The notes: a model not told the origin generated them from the sequence alone. Counted from the stretch's first letter, positions 27,010-35,355 are shown. The stretch is 64,000 nucleotides of DNA from Phenylobacterium koreense (GCF_040545335.1 NZ_JBEPLU010000002.1:792264-856263); one strand, 5' to 3'. Numbers and translations are program-made.

Positions 27010-27819
27010 GGATCAATCACCCAGCGCTCGACCAACAGCACCGATTGCTCGACCTTGGCCTTGTCCCGCGGCTTGTAAGGCCGCACCGGGATCACACTGG
27101 TCCCATAGTGACGGGCCATGTCCTGGCAGGTGCGATTGATCCCCGGTTTTAACGGTCGGGATTGGTCACCGCGGCCCTGAGATTGTCGCAGACGATGATC
27201 GCCGGGGCCCCGCCCAGGAAGGCGAAGAGCCCCACGTGACAGCCGATCTAGTCCGCCAAGCCCTCGCTGGGCCGCGCCTCAGCGTAGACGTAGCTCGAAG
27301 CTCCCATGGCCGCGACGAAGAGCTTCATCGTCTGGACCAGCTCCGTCGCCGGATCGATGAGTTCCAGGGTGTCGCCGGCATAGTCGACAAACACTTTCTC
27401 GCCGGCCGCATGGCTCTGGCGCATGGTCGGCGACACCCGCCCCTTCCACGCCTCGTAATGCTCGCAGAGCCAGGCGTAGCCATAGCCCTCGGGGTGCTCG
27501 GCACGGTACTCCTGCCAGAGCAGGGACCTGTCACCCCGGTCCGGCGAAGCTCCTGATCGACATAGGCCAGTTCGGCTCCGGCGCGGGACCAGGGTCGTTT
27601 CGCAGGCCCCGGAAACAACTGCCGCTCCAGCACGGTGTCGGTCAGTTCCTCCGACAACGGCCAGCTTAATCCCGCCACCCGGGCATGCTGCAGGTAGTCG
27701 CCAACAGCTCCCTTACTGATCCCTAGCGAGGCCGCGATCAGCCGCGTGCTCAGGCCGTTCTCATGCTTCATACGTATTAGCTCGCGTATGCGTCGCATCG
27801 GCAACCTCTCGCTCGGCAT
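27010..27819 (-). pseudogene. istA: IS21-family transposase IstA remnant
   Basis: Leftward pieces of IstA: MRRIRELIRMKHENGLSTRL and RLIAASLGISKGAVGDYLQ (HTH), then, in another frame from about 27530, SPTMRQSHAAGEKVFVDYAG and TLELIDPATELVQTMKLFVA of the DDE catalytic domain. A TAG stops the frame where the family has Trp ([19 protein letters not shown]), and a further frameshift precedes [20 protein letters not shown]. IstB is absent. The sequence ends against the IS3 fragment at about 27010, so one element appears to have landed in or beside the other before both decayed. Confidence 0.85.
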
Positions 27820-27972
27820 CAGGCGCCCTGCTCAAACAACAGGGGCTTCCTACCCCGGTCAGATTGTCGGTCTCGCCTCCGTCCCCCCTCAAACGAGGGG
27901 CGCCCACGATGCCGTGGAATCCGTGCCCAAATCCCTCATTGTAAGTCCTGCAGGCCCGACGAAGCGCGCGCC

Positions 27973-28698
27973 TCAGCTCCCGTCTTCGACAATCCGGAAC
28001 ACCGCACCGCTCGCAGGCTCGCGGTAAAGGTCCACGCGCTCACCGTTCCAGTGATAGTCGAGATGCCGGCCCTGGACCGGATCCGACGCCAGATCCGGAT
28101 AGAAGAGGCCCACACACTCGCCGCCCGGTCTGCGCACACTCGGATAGACCACACCCTCCGGTCCGGTCGCACGCAGGGCCACGCCAAGGCGGCGGCTCTC
28201 GGCACAGTCTTCCGGCGATAGGGCGGCGGCGAATTTCTCTGCCCCCCCGCGCAGGTCGTGCAGCTCAGCGTTCACGCTCAGGACGATCTCCCGGAACTGC
28301 GAGGTCCAGCCAGGCCGCTCACGCGTGCGGGCCATAAACCGGCCATGGTGATGGATGGTCTCCAGCAGCGCCACGTCGAACCGGTCGGCGGCGTAGAGCA
28401 CTCCGAAAGTCCCGTCGCCGAAGCGGCTCGGCCGGTCGGGGCTGACATGGGTGAAGGGCGCCATCAGATAGCTGGCCCCCGGCCCTCCGACCCGCCGTGT
28501 CTCCGGCACCAGATCGAGATTTCCGACGTTCTCCATGAGCCGCGGATTGGTCTTCTGCTCGGCCGATAGCAGCAGGCCCCAGTCGGCCGGATCGGCGATG
28601 TCCTCGAAGAGATCGATCGGTGGGAAGACGCTGCGGATGATCCGCACCGCCCCGCGCCACGCAACCTGGGCGCCGGAGATCGAGGCGGCCTCGATCAC
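27973..28698 (-). CDS. RES-domain toxin
   Basis: 241 residues with a RES domain: RIIRSVFPP near the start, SRFGDGTFGVLYAADRFDVA with ALLETIHHHGRF in the middle, and a C-terminal GVVYPSVRRPGG. RES toxins such as MbcT and ParT attack NAD+ or ADP-ribosylate targets; the NAD-site arginines, tyrosine and glutamate appear to be kept. The GTG start at 28698 overlaps the TGA of the antitoxin gene (GTGA), so the pair is coupled with antitoxin first. No frameshift is seen, so it should be functional. Confidence 0.88.
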   Translation of the reverse strand: MIEAASISGAQVAWRGAVRIIRSVFPPIDLFEDIADPADWGLLLSAEQKTNPRLMENVGNLDLVPETRRVGGPGASYLMAPFTHVSPDRPSRFGDGTFGVLYAADRFDVALLETIHHHGRFMARTRERPGWTSQFREIVLSVNAELHDLRGGAEKFAAALSPEDCAESRRLGVALRATGPEGVVYPSVRRPGGECVGLFYPDLASDPVQGRHLDYHWNGERVDLYREPASGAVFRIVEDGS

Positions 28699-29108
28699 CA
28701 GCCGCCGCGCTCGGCGTCGAGATAGCGCCTGACCCGCATGAGGTCGGTCAGCTCCCCGCCAAGCATCACCTCCAGGGCCGAGCGGCCGCCAAAGGCCGAA
28801 TTGGGCGCATTGATCCAGGCATAGCCCCGCTCGGGCTCGCGGAAGATAATCCTCAGGGCCTTGTGCACGCCCATCAGGTTGGAGAGCCTGGCCCTTCCGT
28901 CCCTGTCGATGCGGCCCTGGTCCCCGGCCTTCCAGCGCCGATAGGAGCGCAAGGGCATATCCAGCAAGGTCGCGGCCTGCTCGTCGGTGATCTCCCAGCA
29001 CCCGAAAAGATTGACCGCCGCGCGGAACATAGCGGCCGCCTCCTCGTCCGATACCGGATCGGGCCGGAAGGCGTGGACCGCCGTATCTATGGGAAGTAGA
29101 AGCGTCAT
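28695..29108 (-). CDS. Xre/MbcA/ParS-family antitoxin (DUF2384 type)
   Basis: 137 residues. The N-terminal helical DNA-binding part holds WEITDEQAATLLDMPLRSYR and RWKAGDQGRIDRD. The C-terminal toxin-binding domain has LSNLMGVHKALRIIFREPER, YAWINAPNSAFGGRSALEVM and LTDLMRVRRYLDAERGGW, all hallmarks of the antitoxins paired with RES toxins. The start at 29108 follows GGAGATTGAG. It immediately precedes the RES gene with a 4-base overlap and should neutralise it and autoregulate the operon. Confidence 0.9.
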   Translation of the reverse strand: MTLLLPIDTAVHAFRPDPVSDEEAAAMFRAAVNLFGCWEITDEQAATLLDMPLRSYRRWKAGDQGRIDRDGRARLSNLMGVHKALRIIFREPERGYAWINAPNSAFGGRSALEVMLGGELTDLMRVRRYLDAERGGW

Positions 29109-29119
29109 CTCAATCTCCA

Positions 29120-29157
29120 CATGGCAACATGTACAGAAAACACGGCCATATGGCAAT
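29120..29157 (-). promoter_or_regulatory. Candidate operator of the RES toxin-antitoxin operon
   Basis: Directly upstream of the antitoxin start lie two copies of ATGGCAA (29121-29127 and 29150-29156), the second overlapping the palindrome GCCATATGGC at 29145-29154. Repeats in this position are typical binding sites for the antitoxin. The same heptamer occurs at the parD promoter near 32222-32250. Confidence 0.45.
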
Positions 29158-29654
29158 GCGGCCGGAACTCTAGATACAACGGCGGATTGGAGCATGTCGC
29201 ACGCGGCTCGGGATTGGCCGTCGCCGCCGACTTGGTGGGCTTCGGCGCGGTGTTGAACGCCAGGGAAGCGTATGAGGCGCGGCTCGTCGACGGGGTGGTG
29301 TCTGGCTGCTGGCGCCCGACGTCCGATGAGATTGCCGCAAAGACGCCGCTGCAGCCAGGAGTCCAAAGCGTGCAAGCGAGCGAGGCTCGAAGACTGGACG
29401 TTCGACTTGCTGAAGGAAGCCCAGTTAAGCCCTTTCCAAAGGTGAACCGCGCCGGGTTTGCCGATTGCGGACGTCAGCGACCTCACATCTCATATGAGTG
29501 CATTTGTAGCCGCGTTCAGTTCGCCGTAGTGAAATCCATCATCGGTCATTGCGTTACGTTCGCTCAGGAACGGAAGGCTTGCGTTTCACAAATTCACTAT
29601 CGGAATGCGAAATGCACTTCCAGGACTCACAAAATCATCAGTGGAAAGTTCGCT
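29158..29654. other. Intergenic stretch between RES module and Fic gene
   Basis: About 500 bases. Frames on both strands are open, but none has a good start or a motif I can defend. The right half (29490-29650) is AT-richer and includes CACTATC at about 29598, the complement of GATAGTG in the Fic promoter region. Possibly debris from insertions. Confidence 0.3.
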
Positions 29655-29684
29655 TATCACGAACGTGATAGTGTAAAGTATAAT
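29655..29684 (+). promoter_or_regulatory. Promoter and operator of the Fic gene
   Basis: TATCACGAACGTGATA (29655-29670) is a perfect 7+7 inverted repeat around AA, followed by a consensus -10 box TATAAT at 29679-29684, 65 bases before the Fic start codon. The repeat covers the -35 position, so a bound protein would block transcription. Confidence 0.55.
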
Positions 29685-29748
29685 GCGATGCGCCTTTCAT
29701 AAACCGGAAAAAGTCGATATCGCGTAGGCCTCGCGAAAGAGGCGCAAC

Positions 29749-30861
29749 GTGTCGAAAACACCCTGCATCCCGGAAACTCTTCCGCTCGTCGATCTCGACT
29801 GGCGTAGGCTGCTGCCCCTCGCTGGTCGCGCCAATGGCGCACTCGCGCGTTATGACGGCATGCTGCAGACCTTGCCGAACCCGGCGGTCCTGCTCTCCCC
29901 GATCACGGTCAACGAAGCGGTTCTTTCATCCCGCATCGAAGGCACCCAAGCAACGCTTGAGGAAGTGTTCGAGCGCGACGCCGGCATCGAGGGACCGGAG
30001 AGCCGCCGCGGCGACATCGAGGAGATCAGCAACTATCGGGTCGCGGTCGGAAACGCCGAAGCTGAACTCATCCACCGCCCGATCTCTCTCTCCCTGATCA
30101 AGAGCGTGCACCAGCGGCTGATGCACGGCGTGCGAGGTCGCGACAAGGCGCCGGGGGCCTTCCGAGAAGATCAGAACTGGATCGGTCGCCAGGGCGATCC
30201 CATCGAGAAGGCGCGCTTCATTCCGCCCAGCCCGTTGATCCTCACCCAGAAGCTCGGGGAGTGGGAAGCCTACCTGCAGACAGAGGATGAGGATCCGATC
30301 CTGCAGACGGCCATCGCCCATGCGCAGTTTGAGATCCTTCACCCATTCAAGGACGGCAATGGCCGGATCGGCCGCATGCTCATCCCCCTGCTGCTCTACA
30401 AGCGCGGCGCGCTCTCAAGCCCGATGTTCTACCTCTCCGAATATCTGGAGGCGCATCGAGACGTCTATTACGACCACTTGCTGGCGATCACCAATCATGG
30501 CGACTGGCAGTCTTGGGCGGAGTTCTTTGTCGGCGCGGTGATCGCGCAAGCCGAGAGCAACCTCGCCAAGGTCAAACAGATGCGAGACCTCTATGAGCGG
30601 ATGCGGCGGGAGTTCGTGGAGGTCACCCATTCGCAGTACGCCGGCAACGCCGTCGACGCTTTCTTCGCGCGCCCGATCATCCGAGCGCCAGATTTCCGCG
30701 AGGTCGCGGGCTTCAACACCCGCGTCACCGCCAACAACATGCTGCGCCAGCTCGAGGGGGCCGGTCTGATCCGGCGCGTGCGTGAAGGGTCTGGCCAGAC
30801 CCCTTCGGTCTACGCACTTCCCGGCCTGATTAACATCGCCGAGGGCCGTCCGGTTTTCTGA
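29749..30861 (+). CDS. Fic-domain AMP transferase
   Basis: 370 residues. The catalytic motif HPFKDGNGRIGRML near residue 203 matches HxFx(D/E)GNGRxxR, so it should transfer AMP from ATP to a hydroxyl of a target protein. The N-terminal inhibitory helix carries SSRIEGTQ, fitting (S/T)xxxE(G/N), which places it among Fic proteins with a built-in inhibitor. The C-terminus is a winged-helix-like segment (FNTRVTANNMLRQLEGAGLI) that could bind DNA and autoregulate through the palindrome upstream. The GTG start is preceded by AGAGGCG. No separate antitoxin gene is adjacent. Confidence 0.93.
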   Translation: MSKTPCIPETLPLVDLDWRRLLPLAGRANGALARYDGMLQTLPNPAVLLSPITVNEAVLSSRIEGTQATLEEVFERDAGIEGPESRRGDIEEISNYRVAVGNAEAELIHRPISLSLIKSVHQRLMHGVRGRDKAPGAFREDQNWIGRQGDPIEKARFIPPSPLILTQKLGEWEAYLQTEDEDPILQTAIAHAQFEILHPFKDGNGRIGRMLIPLLLYKRGALSSPMFYLSEYLEAHRDVYYDHLLAITNHGDWQSWAEFFVGAVIAQAESNLAKVKQMRDLYERMRREFVEVTHSQYAGNAVDAFFARPIIRAPDFREVAGFNTRVTANNMLRQLEGAGLIRRVREGSGQTPSVYALPGLINIAEGRPVF

Positions 30862-31060
30862 TCGCGGAGAAGCGCGGTCCAAATATACGCATGTGGCCTT
30901 CCTGGACACGGCCACGGTTCACGATACGTTCCGCACTCCAGCCCGCTTTGCAACGACTCTAAGCCTCGCCCCGCCATCGAGGACGGGCCTCCAGGGGTCA
31001 GCTCGGCGCTTGCCGTTGCAGCCTCAATCTGACTTTTGAGCCTCCGTCCTGGAGTACCTC
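30862..31060. other. Intergenic, no gene seen
   Basis: About 200 bases between the Fic gene and the DsbA-like fragment; nothing recognisable apart from possible edges of the dispersed repeat around 30980-31020. Confidence 0.3.
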
Positions 31061-31528
31061 ATGCTTTTCCGCCGCGCCGCCGCCCTTGCGGTCGGCCTCC
31101 TCGCCCTCCTCCTCTGCACGCCGGTCAATGCTGCCGAGTTAGGTTTTAGGGATTTGCTGCGCAATCCTGGCACACCGCTGGCGGGCGCATCGGACGCCGA
31201 CGTCATCATCGTCATGTATGCCGATTACAACTGCGGCTACTGCAAGCGCATGGAGCCGGTCCTAGCCGCTGCGCTGAAGACGGACAACCACCCTCCTGAA
31301 CGCTCCCAACGTTTGCACGTGACAGGAACTCCCCAACACTGGCCGCAGTCGCGATTGCGCCAGCAGGAGCCATTGGGATCGAGGCGCGAAGCAGACTCCT
31401 CTGTGGGTCCGCTTCCCGGGACATCGCGATCGCGCCGATCCGCCCTTAGGGGACATAGGAAAGACCCGCTTGCGGAAGCTTCAGGCCTTGCCCGATGTGC
31501 GACCTTCAGAAAGTCTGCTCAGCCGTGA
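31061..31528 (+). pseudogene. Truncated periplasmic thioredoxin-fold (DsbA-like) protein
   Basis: Starts with a signal peptide (FRRAAALAVGLLALLLC, cleavage near VNAAE), then a conserved DsbA/DsbC-type segment ADVIIVMYADYNCGYCKRME with a CGYC active site. After about residue 75 (ALKTD) the frame loses similarity to the family and continues with composition unlike a folded domain to 31528. The helical insert and the cis-proline strand are absent, so it is probably a 5' fragment joined to unrelated DNA. The secreted stub would keep the active-site strand but not the fold. Confidence 0.65.
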
Positions 31529-31651
31529 TCGGTGCTGATTTTTGGCCGGCGCTCGAATGGATCATTCCGGTCAACTGACGGAGATGTTTCCGCAACGCGC
31601 ACCAAGCGGTCTTCAAAGGTGATACCGCTCGCCCCTTGTTGTGACGCTGCG

Positions 31652-31947
31652 CTACTCCACGGCGCCGCCAGCCAACCAATCTTCACTACCATGGCGGATG
31701 CGCTGGACGAGAATGTCCGCGCCATCGGGGCGGTAAAAAATCATATAGGCTTTGTAAGGGGGCCGCGCGTTATTGGTCCCAATTCGGGCCTCGCTCTCGC
31801 CGCGTGCGGGTACTCTGCGAGGAATGCCAGCACGTCGATGAGTCCGGTATAGTAGCGCCTAGCCTGTTCGACTCCGAACGCCTCGATCCCATACGCCGTC
31901 ATGGCCTCAAGGTCCTCGGCGGCTTTCCGGCTAAATCTATAAGTCAC
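31652..31947 (-). pseudogene. parE: ParE-type toxin, single-base frameshift
   Basis: Begins with GTG at 31947, overlapping the parD end by 11 bases: TYRFSRKAAEDLEAMTAYGI, FGVEQARRYYTGLIDVLAFL, EYPHAARARPELG. There the frame goes wrong and stops at 31741. The missing end is intact one frame over: ARPPYKAYMIFYRPDG, then ADILVQRIRHGSEDWLAGG and VE before a TAG at 31652. Adding one G to the GGG run near 31785 restores a 98-residue ParE. So this toxin is inactivated by one base, unless the base is a sequencing error. Confidence 0.8.
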
Positions 31948-32191
31948 GTTTGCGCGTATCGGCGCGCTTGAGCGCGTTCGCCCAGATGTCATCTGCGGAC
32001 AGCGCGCTAACGCCGCTGGCCTCGCCCTCTTCAATGAGTAGACGCAGCGCCGCGACTTTTCCTTCCCGCTCCTGATCCTTGCGGATCAGATCGCGCACAT
32101 AGTCACTGGCGTTGCTGTAACGGCCCGTTTCCGCGCGGCCTTCCACCCAGTCCTTCATCGCGTCTGGCAGCGAAACATTCATGGTCGCCAT
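31937..32191 (-). CDS. parD: ParD-family antitoxin
   Basis: 84 residues, ribbon-helix-helix antitoxin: MNVSLPDAMKDWVEGRAETG and RYSNASDYVRDLIRKDQERE are textbook ParD, followed by an acidic toxin-binding tail. It precedes and overlaps the parE remnant by 11 bases. The gene is intact even though its toxin is frameshifted. The ATG at 32191 sits inside GCCATATGGC, and a perfect inverted repeat lies about 30 bases upstream. Confidence 0.9.
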   Translation of the reverse strand: MATMNVSLPDAMKDWVEGRAETGRYSNASDYVRDLIRKDQEREGKVAALRLLIEEGEASGVSALSADDIWANALKRADTRKRDL

Positions 32192-32221
32192 ATGGCACCT
32201 CCAGCCTCAATACTCCCTAAT

Positions 32222-32250
32222 GATGGCAAAGATTGTCAATATTTGCCATC
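32222..32250 (-). promoter_or_regulatory. Inverted repeat at the parDE promoter
   Basis: GATGGCAAA at 32222-32230 and its exact complement TTTGCCATC at 32242-32250, separated by 11 bases, lie 31 bases upstream of the parD start. This is the expected place for ParD autorepression. The core ATGGCAA also occurs upstream of the RES antitoxin gene. Confidence 0.55.
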
Positions 32251-32340
32251 TTCCCCGGTGCTTCAACGAGGGCTAAGCACGTCGCCTGGAGTCCGCTCAT
32301 CGGCTCGCGCCGCCGTTCAACGGGAATGACCGCCTGGTGC

Positions 32341-32432
32341 CAGTTGGTGACATTGGCAGCGGGGCTGAAAGCGGACTCGCTTGAACGTCCGCTAGCGGGA
32401 ACGTCGTCTTCTACCAGATCCTACCCGTGGCG
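32341..32432. repeat. Dispersed intergenic repeat, copy A
   Basis: Contains AGCGGAC (32370-32376) and GTCCGCT (32387-32393) as inverted arms. It aligns at roughly four bases in five with copy E near 36701-36785, including CAGTTGG, GCGGGGCTGAAAGCGGACTC and GATCC. Noncoding. Confidence 0.6.
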
Positions 32433-32462
32433 GAAGTTGAGCAGATGCGCGAGGGTGTCGGC

Positions 32463-32960
32463 ATGAAAGGCTACTTGCTTCTTGGTCGGATCATCCTTGC
32501 TGCTGGGCTTGCGCAGGTCGCTGCCGAAGCCTTAGCTCAGCCCGCAGATCGAGCCATGGAAGAGCCGAAGATAGTCCTGAACGTCACCGCCAACCCATCG
32601 GACTGCAACCTTCAGTCGGCTTCTCGCGTCAAGCTCGAGAGCCTCACAAGGGGCGGGGAAAAGTGGATCGGAAGGTGCGTGAAAGTTGACGGGGTTTGGT
32701 CGGGACGCGCGCTTTTCCTGAACGCAGGCGATCTCAATCGTGCCAGATATCCGCAGTCCGACGACAAGCTTGGCCCTCGTCGCGTCGGCCTCTACCTGCC
32801 AGATGAGTTGCTGGAGAGCGCGCCCGCCCATGGTCGAAGCGCGACGGCAGTTGGGGTGGTAGGCGACTGCGAGACGCTGTCGCGCGGTGCGCTGATGGTC
32901 ATGGGGTACTGTCACTACACCGACGGTCCGTACATCGCAGTCTCGGAGATGCGGAAGTAG
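32463..32960 (+). CDS. Secreted protein of unknown function
   Basis: 165 residues from the ATG at 32463, which follows a GAGGG ribosome binding site. An N-terminal signal peptide (YLLLGRIILAAGLAQVAAEA, cleavage near ALAQ) predicts export to the periplasm. The mature part has four cysteines (SDCNL, IGRCV, GDCE, GYCHY), suggesting two disulfides, and ends with AVSEM. I do not recognise the family. It stands alone between two dispersed repeats. Confidence 0.65.
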   Translation: MKGYLLLGRIILAAGLAQVAAEALAQPADRAMEEPKIVLNVTANPSDCNLQSASRVKLESLTRGGEKWIGRCVKVDGVWSGRALFLNAGDLNRARYPQSDDKLGPRRVGLYLPDELLESAPAHGRSATAVGVVGDCETLSRGALMVMGYCHYTDGPYIAVSEMRK

Positions 32961-33060
32961 GCGAGCTGGTAACGCACGGCCTCTCAACTTGGCGGACGCC
33001 TAGCGCGACCGCTCCCTCGCAGTCATTGGCAAACCTCACGTGTCAGGTGGCGAATGCGCC

Positions 33061-33150
33061 AGAAACGGAAGTTGGGCCACAGCCGAGAAGCAGACACTAG
33101 ATGAGGTCCGCTCGCGGGAAGGTCGACCGGATCCGCCCCTGAGGCGACAA
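33061..33150. repeat. Dispersed intergenic repeat, copy B
   Basis: Has AGAAGCAGACACTAG, GAGGTCCGCTCGCGGGAAGG and GGATCCGCCCC, matching copies A, C and E in order but diverged. Noncoding. Confidence 0.55.
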
Positions 33151-33197
33151 TGGCAGGGGCCGCTTGCGGCCAGTCATCGCGCGGCTAAGCTCCGCGC

Positions 33198-33650
33198 ATG
33201 AACGAAGCTGACAAACAGCGCACGGCCGATTTGCTTCGGAAGAACCGCCGCAAAGGGCTCGTACCTGGCATCGTCCACAAATGGGCTACGCGAGGAGTTT
33301 CGGCTTCACCGCTTTCGGACGAGCGTCAGCACGAGTTGCTCACCCAGCTAAGAACTTGGGGTCACTCGGAGTACCGCCCGATCACCGATTTCCGAAGCGT
33401 CATTCTTGAATTTCTCGATGACCTATCCGTCGTCGTAGTGATCGATTTCGACGTCAACGAAGAGCCAGCGCTGCTTGTGCCCCCCCGGTCGCTGTCGGCA
33501 TCGGAGAAGGATTTGCGGGCGGTTTATCCAGACGGCTTTGTGCTCATCCGCGACGAGGCCGCGCTGAGCATTGATTTTGAAGAAGAGGTGGGGCGGGTCA
33601 ACGTCAGCTACGCGGCCGCCGGCGGATTTCCGCCTCCCACCGGAAAGTGA
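33198..33650 (+). CDS. Hypothetical cytoplasmic protein
   Basis: 150 residues, no signal peptide or membrane helix. It starts with a charged helix (EADKQRTADLLRKNRRKG), followed by an alternating hydrophobic/acidic core (LDDLSVVVVIDFDVNEEP and YPDGFVLIRDEAALSIDFEE). It resembles small immunity or SMI1-like proteins only in composition, and I cannot assign it. Flanked by repeat copies B and C. Confidence 0.55.
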   Translation: MNEADKQRTADLLRKNRRKGLVPGIVHKWATRGVSASPLSDERQHELLTQLRTWGHSEYRPITDFRSVILEFLDDLSVVVVIDFDVNEEPALLVPPRSLSASEKDLRAVYPDGFVLIRDEAALSIDFEEEVGRVNVSYAAAGGFPPPTGK

Positions 33651-33707
33651 TGTCCAACCGGTCAGCTATCGGGTCGGAGGCCTGACGGTCGGTGAATGAC
33701 GGTCTGG

Positions 33708-33806
33708 CGCCACAGGGAGACCAAAGCTCCTGAGCCCAAAGCGGACTCTGGTGGTCATCCGCTTGCGAGAACATCGCCTTCGACCGAATCCGCCCCATGT
33801 CGGACA
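33708..33806. repeat. Dispersed intergenic repeat, copy C
   Basis: Includes AAAGCGGACTCTGGTGGTCA, CCGCTTGCGAGAACATCG and GAATCCGCCCCATG, in the order seen in the other copies. Noncoding. Confidence 0.55.
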
Positions 33807-34003
33807 TTCAGCTTGTCCGCTTCGCTGTCGCCGTTAAGCCGGCGCTGTCCACCAGGTCGAGGCTAGCGACAGATTCTGAGGCCCCAGGAACGCCTTTCCT
33901 CAACCTTGAAGCCGCACGCGCATCCGACAGCGAGCGACGACCATGATAGGCTGACGGCGCTATGAGCAAGCCTTGGCGGCCCTCCCACATGGTCGACTGG
34001 ACG

Positions 34004-34549
34004 TTAGCGTTCCCGGCGGAGGCGCACGATGGCTTGGAGCATGTGCTGACGCCGATCTTCAGCAAGCTCACCCCAGTTGCGGATCACCTCGGCAAGCGAT
34101 GCCGCGTCGACGAACCCGGCCTGAAGCGCAGCGCTTACCCAATCATGGTCCTTCTCGCGCCCAGCATAGAGCTTGGACGCAGCGATGTCTTGGGGATGAG
34201 GTACGATGGCGGTGACGCCATTCGTTGCGTTTGAGCGATATTTCTTACTCCGCGCCCGCCATTCCGGCGGAAGGACCGCTGTCTGGGGCCCGACACCGTC
34301 CACGTAATAGCCATGGGTGTCGTCAAAGTTCGAGAGCTGCCCTATGTCCTCAAGGCGGTCGGCGATTTCCTCCGCTTCCTCGTCGCTTACGTCGGCCGCA
34401 TATAGATCGGCCTCGCGGCTGAGCATCATCGGCGAAGGCACCTTGTCGTGCCACGCGAAGATCGCGTTCGAACCGACCAACACGAACTCGGTGTGACCGG
34501 TCAGGTCACCCGCGGCCCGCAATATGTGATCAAGGTCTTGACGCTTCAT
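34004..34549 (-). CDS. Nucleotidyltransferase-like protein (DUF6036 type)
   Basis: 181 residues. A minimal nucleotidyltransferase core is suggested by HTEFVLVGSNAIFAWHDKVP and SREADLYAADVSDEEAEEIA, then PPEWRARSKKY and HPQDIAASKLYAGREKDHDW, characteristic of the DUF6036/AbiEii-like group found in toxin-antitoxin loci. Its ATG overlaps the TGA of the upstream gene (TGATG), so the two are coupled. It may be the toxin or effector half of a two-gene module; this is inference from family and arrangement. Confidence 0.75.
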   Translation of the reverse strand: MKRQDLDHILRAAGDLTGHTEFVLVGSNAIFAWHDKVPSPMMLSREADLYAADVSDEEAEEIADRLEDIGQLSNFDDTHGYYVDGVGPQTAVLPPEWRARSKKYRSNATNGVTAIVPHPQDIAASKLYAGREKDHDWVSAALQAGFVDAASLAEVIRNWGELAEDRRQHMLQAIVRLRRER

Positions 34550-34917
34550 CAGGCGGCCCGATCGAGCAGGCCACGAACCTCCTCAGCAGGAATAACGGTG
34601 AATACCGGCGCTGTTTCACGCAGATAGGCGCCGCGTTCATCGTCGGATAGGAGATCGCTAATGAGGACAATGATGGGCAACTGCATTGCGTTGCTCCAGA
34701 GATCGTAGATGCGGCGCTGCTGCGGGTCGGTCGCAACGAAGCGTTCCAGGAACGACTGGCCTTTCGAAATCAGGCCTGGGTCATCCAATAGGCGCTTTGC
34801 CAGAAGGACCGCGCGCGCATAGCTGCGAAGTTCCGACCTGTCTCGGAAGTCGTGCTTAGGCGTGGGAACACCCTGGAGCCCCGCCATCTGAGCAAGATCT
34901 GTCGAATGGGTCCACAT
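34549..34917 (-). CDS. Small partner protein of the nucleotidyltransferase gene
   Basis: 122 residues, largely helical, no membrane segment. Begins MWTHSTDLAQMAGLQGVPTP and contains RSELRSYARAVLLAKRLLDD and DLWSNAMQLPIIVLISDLLS. It is directly upstream of and overlapping the DUF6036-type gene, the usual place for an antitoxin or cognate partner. No DNA-binding motif is obvious. Function unknown. Confidence 0.65.
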   Translation of the reverse strand: MWTHSTDLAQMAGLQGVPTPKHDFRDRSELRSYARAVLLAKRLLDDPGLISKGQSFLERFVATDPQQRRIYDLWSNAMQLPIIVLISDLLSDDERGAYLRETAPVFTVIPAEEVRGLLDRAA

Positions 34918-35045
34918 GCGAGCACCATAGCATGAACTGATGAACGCCCTCTATTGCAGCGCATAGACCATCGACGGGGCGCCGACCGCACAAGCTTGGT
35001 TCCGGGGAACAGATGCAAGAAAACCGCCGTCACGCCGGCGATGCC

Positions 35046-35186
35046 CTAGACTTTCCGTTCAGCGCCATTCCGCTTGCCGCAGACGGTAGGGTCCGCTTCG
35101 TGACGCGTCTCTCCATAGCCGGGCGGGCCGCTAGCACACCCCGCCAACAGCGCGATCGTCAGAAAAGCGGCTGGAAGGTGCTTCAT
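35046..35186 (-). CDS. Small lipoprotein
   Basis: 46-residue predicted lipoprotein: MKHLPAAFLTIALLAGCAS is a short signal peptide with the lipobox LAGC, so the cysteine at position 17 would be acylated. The mature part of 30 residues has one more cysteine and ends AERKV. Codon choice suits the strand. The ribosome binding site is weak. No family recognised. Confidence 0.6.
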   Translation of the reverse strand: MKHLPAAFLTIALLAGCASGPPGYGETRHEADPTVCGKRNGAERKV

Positions 35187-35227
35187 AAGGCCAAGCTAAA
35201 CCCGGCGAGCTCCGCCTTCCACCCCGC

Positions 35228-35355
35228 ACAGTCGTTCGTGGGGTCCGCTTCCGGGACCCGTGCCCGACGCGGCGCAGGATGTCGGTTCGGCGCCAGCAGC
35301 GGAAATTGACGCGAGGCCGAGAAGCGGGCTCTGGCTGAGGTCCGCTATTTGGCAC
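35228..35355. repeat. Dispersed intergenic repeat, copy D
   Basis: Contains GGGGTCCGCTTCCGGGACC and, further right, GCCGAGAAGCGGGCTCTGGC with GAGGTCCGCT, similar to copy B. Noncoding. Confidence 0.5.

Noticed and set aside
29170-29330. Rightward stretch resembling part of an enoyl-CoA hydratase (NAREAYEARLVDGVV)
   Set aside because: Only about 15 residues look similar, the frame has no start and no crotonase oxyanion motif; likely chance.
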